Assembly: GCF_000472865.1 (NCBI RefSeq)
Contig: NZ_AXAP01000002.1
Coordinates: 62,001 to 126,000 of the forward strand
Reading direction: 5' to 3'
Length of the DNA: 64,000 bases
Source: Bradyrhizobium elkanii WSM2783
GTDB lineage: Bacteria; Pseudomonadota; Alphaproteobacteria; Rhizobiales; Xanthobacteraceae
Positions 62,945 through 64,000 of the stretch are shown here, in pieces; the first letter of the stretch is position 1; every line of letters starts with the position of its first letter. The notes beneath the pieces are model-generated. The model made no database searches. It was not told where the DNA came from and saw only the letters and a program-made list of their open reading frames with translations. A program made the translations under genes and the position numbers.

Positions 62945-64000
62945 CTATCTCGCCTCCAGTGGAATGCGCCGTTCGATCGGAAGCGGCTCCTGCGCCATCG
63001 AATGGGCGAAGGCCACGACATGGGGTTCGAGCCGGCCGGCAAGGGTGCGGGCGTCGCGTGTTGCGGCCGAGAGCTTCGCGAGGCTTTCAGCGACCCGGCT
63101 ACGCAGTTCCCCCGCGTCGACCGAAACGATCTTCCGATCGACGACCTTGAATTCGCCGTCGACCATGACGTCCGTCACAGCGGCGGAGTCCGCGCTCGTC
63201 ACCAACTGGTTGACGAGATCGGTGGCGGGAATGAAATCGATGTGGTTCAGATCAAGCAGGGCGAGGTCGGCGCATGCTCCTTGTTCCATCCGGCCACATG
63301 CCGCGAGGCCGAGGATCTGCGCGCCACCTCGGGTCGCGAGCCGGACGACTTCGCTGGCTTGCAGCCACTCGTCGCGCGGGCCGGCGAAAACCTGGGCTGA
63401 GAAGGAGGCGAGCCGCATCGCCTGTAGCATGCTCAGGGAGTCGGAGGAGTTTGCGCCATCCGTCGCCAGCCCGACATTGATGCCGCGCGCCAGCATCGGC
63501 CTGACATGGGCGATGCCAGAGCCGAGCCGGAAATTGCTTGCGGGAATGTGCGCAACCGAGCAGCCGTGCTCCGCGAGCAGGTCGAGGTCGTCATCGTCGA
63601 GCCAGACGCCGTGCGCGGCCGTGAATTTGGGCCTGAGCATGCCGAGGTCGGCGAGATAGCGGACTTGGGAGCGGCCATAGATCTTGCGGGCGGCGACCGC
63701 CTGCAGCCGCGACTCTGCGATATGCATATGGATTGGCAGCCCGTGGCGTTCGGCGATCTCCATGCAGCGTTGCAGGAAAGGCTCCGAGCAGTGATGCGGG
63801 ATCGTCGGTGCGATGGCGATCGAGATGCCCTTGGGAAGTTGCGCTTGCGCGGCCACGATTTCTTCCATGGCCGCAAGCGTCCTATCGCCGCTTGCAAGCG
63901 AGAAGTTGCCGACCGACGCGCGTAAATCCGGCGGCAGCGCGTCCGCTAGCCCCGGGATCGACTGGAACAAGGTCTGGTCGGCGATCATCGGCGCGAGCGC
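62945..64000 (-). CDS. Amidohydrolase/deaminase (cut by window end)
   Basis: At least 352 residues, with the 5' end beyond 64000. Metal and catalytic motifs: IHMHIAES, TAAHGVWLDDDDL, VAHIPASNFRLGSG, LATDGANSSDS, closely following the cytosine/guanine/5-methylthioadenosine deaminase branch. The N-terminal HxH and first strands are outside the window. It heads the visible operon; deamination or hydrolysis of a purine-like ring substrate is the family expectation. Confidence 0.85.
   Translation of the reverse strand, partial: ALAPMIADQTLFQSIPGLADALPPDLRASVGNFSLASGDRTLAAMEEIVAAQAQLPKGISIAIAPTIPHHCSEPFLQRCMEIAERHGLPIHMHIAESRLQAVAARKIYGRSQVRYLADLGMLRPKFTAAHGVWLDDDDLDLLAEHGCSVAHIPASNFRLGSGIAHVRPMLARGINVGLATDGANSSDSLSMLQAMRLASFSAQVFAGPRDEWLQASEVVRLATRGGAQILGLAACGRMEQGACADLALLDLNHIDFIPATDLVNQLVTSADSAAVTDVMVDGEFKVVDRKIVSVDAGELRSRVAESLAKLSAATRDARTLAGRLEPHVVAFAHSMAQEPLPIERRIPLEAR

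Noticed and set aside
61777..63150. 457-codon plus-strand frame
   Set aside because: Lies opposite the FMO-like and amidohydrolase genes and shows no motif of its own.

Overview
The window looks like chromosome of a high-GC alphaproteobacterium, most likely Bradyrhizobium or a close Nitrobacteraceae relative. The basis is the GC-rich codon use, the palindromic intergenic repeats at 148-351 and 1604-1641, the TRAP, OprB-porin, HdeD and OpgC gene types, and many LysR, SDR and MDR genes. The species assignment is inference. No CRISPR array, rRNA or replication origin was seen.

1-4.4 kb is ordinary backbone: a dctPQM TRAP transporter, a small LTXXQ (Spy/CpxP-like) periplasmic protein, and tRNA-Lys(CUU). 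The last 45 nt of that tRNA are repeated exactly at 25647-25691, which defines a 21.2-kb genomic island (4468-25691). The left part of the island is decayed: an IS5-type insertion, a second tRNA 3' fragment, and broken SnoaL, M24 peptidase, MarR and LysR genes. Among the debris are intact genes for a CrtI-like flavoprotein fused to a ferredoxin-reductase/2Fe-2S module, an AraC regulator, a PaaZ/BoxD-like aldehyde dehydrogenase and an SDR. The right part (16.3-25.0 kb) reads as one system. A cytosolic AmiC-like amide sensor and an AmiR-like ANTAR antiterminator are followed by a leader with serial hairpins and an intrinsic terminator. After the leader come a five-gene amide/urea-type ABC transporter (one ATPase frameshifted) and a tandem nitrilase-superfamily protein whose second domain has lost its catalytic Cys.

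25.7-39.2 kb is backbone again: on the minus strand a patatin-like phospholipase, a coiled-coil protein, a nonsense-broken PRC-barrel gene and an outer-membrane-like protein; then a class III CoA-transferase, an OprB porin, HdeD-like and OpgC genes, a 963-aa winged-helix/NTPase/TPR regulator, a second coiled-coil paralogue and two small exported proteins.

39.3-59.3 kb lies between two direct copies of a roughly 180-bp repeat and appears to be a second accessory block. It is built from small regulator plus oxidoreductase units, often divergent (LysR/MDR, LysR/quinone reductase, AraC/NAD-binding protein, LysR/MDR, HxlR/MDR). It also holds several SDRs, an MBL-fold hydrolase, a SigG-like ECF sigma factor with a SnoaL-like tail, an ArsR-AHSA1 pair with a clear palindromic operator, and a GFA-domain protein.

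59.4-64.0 kb is a tight minus-strand operon: an amidohydrolase cut by the window end, an FMO-like flavoprotein, a protein carrying the exact archaeosine-synthase signature PC-x3-KPY-x2-S-x2-H, and a 4,5-dihydroxyphthalate-decarboxylase-like protein. With the amide-controlled antitermination operon, this is the strongest candidate for an undescribed system.
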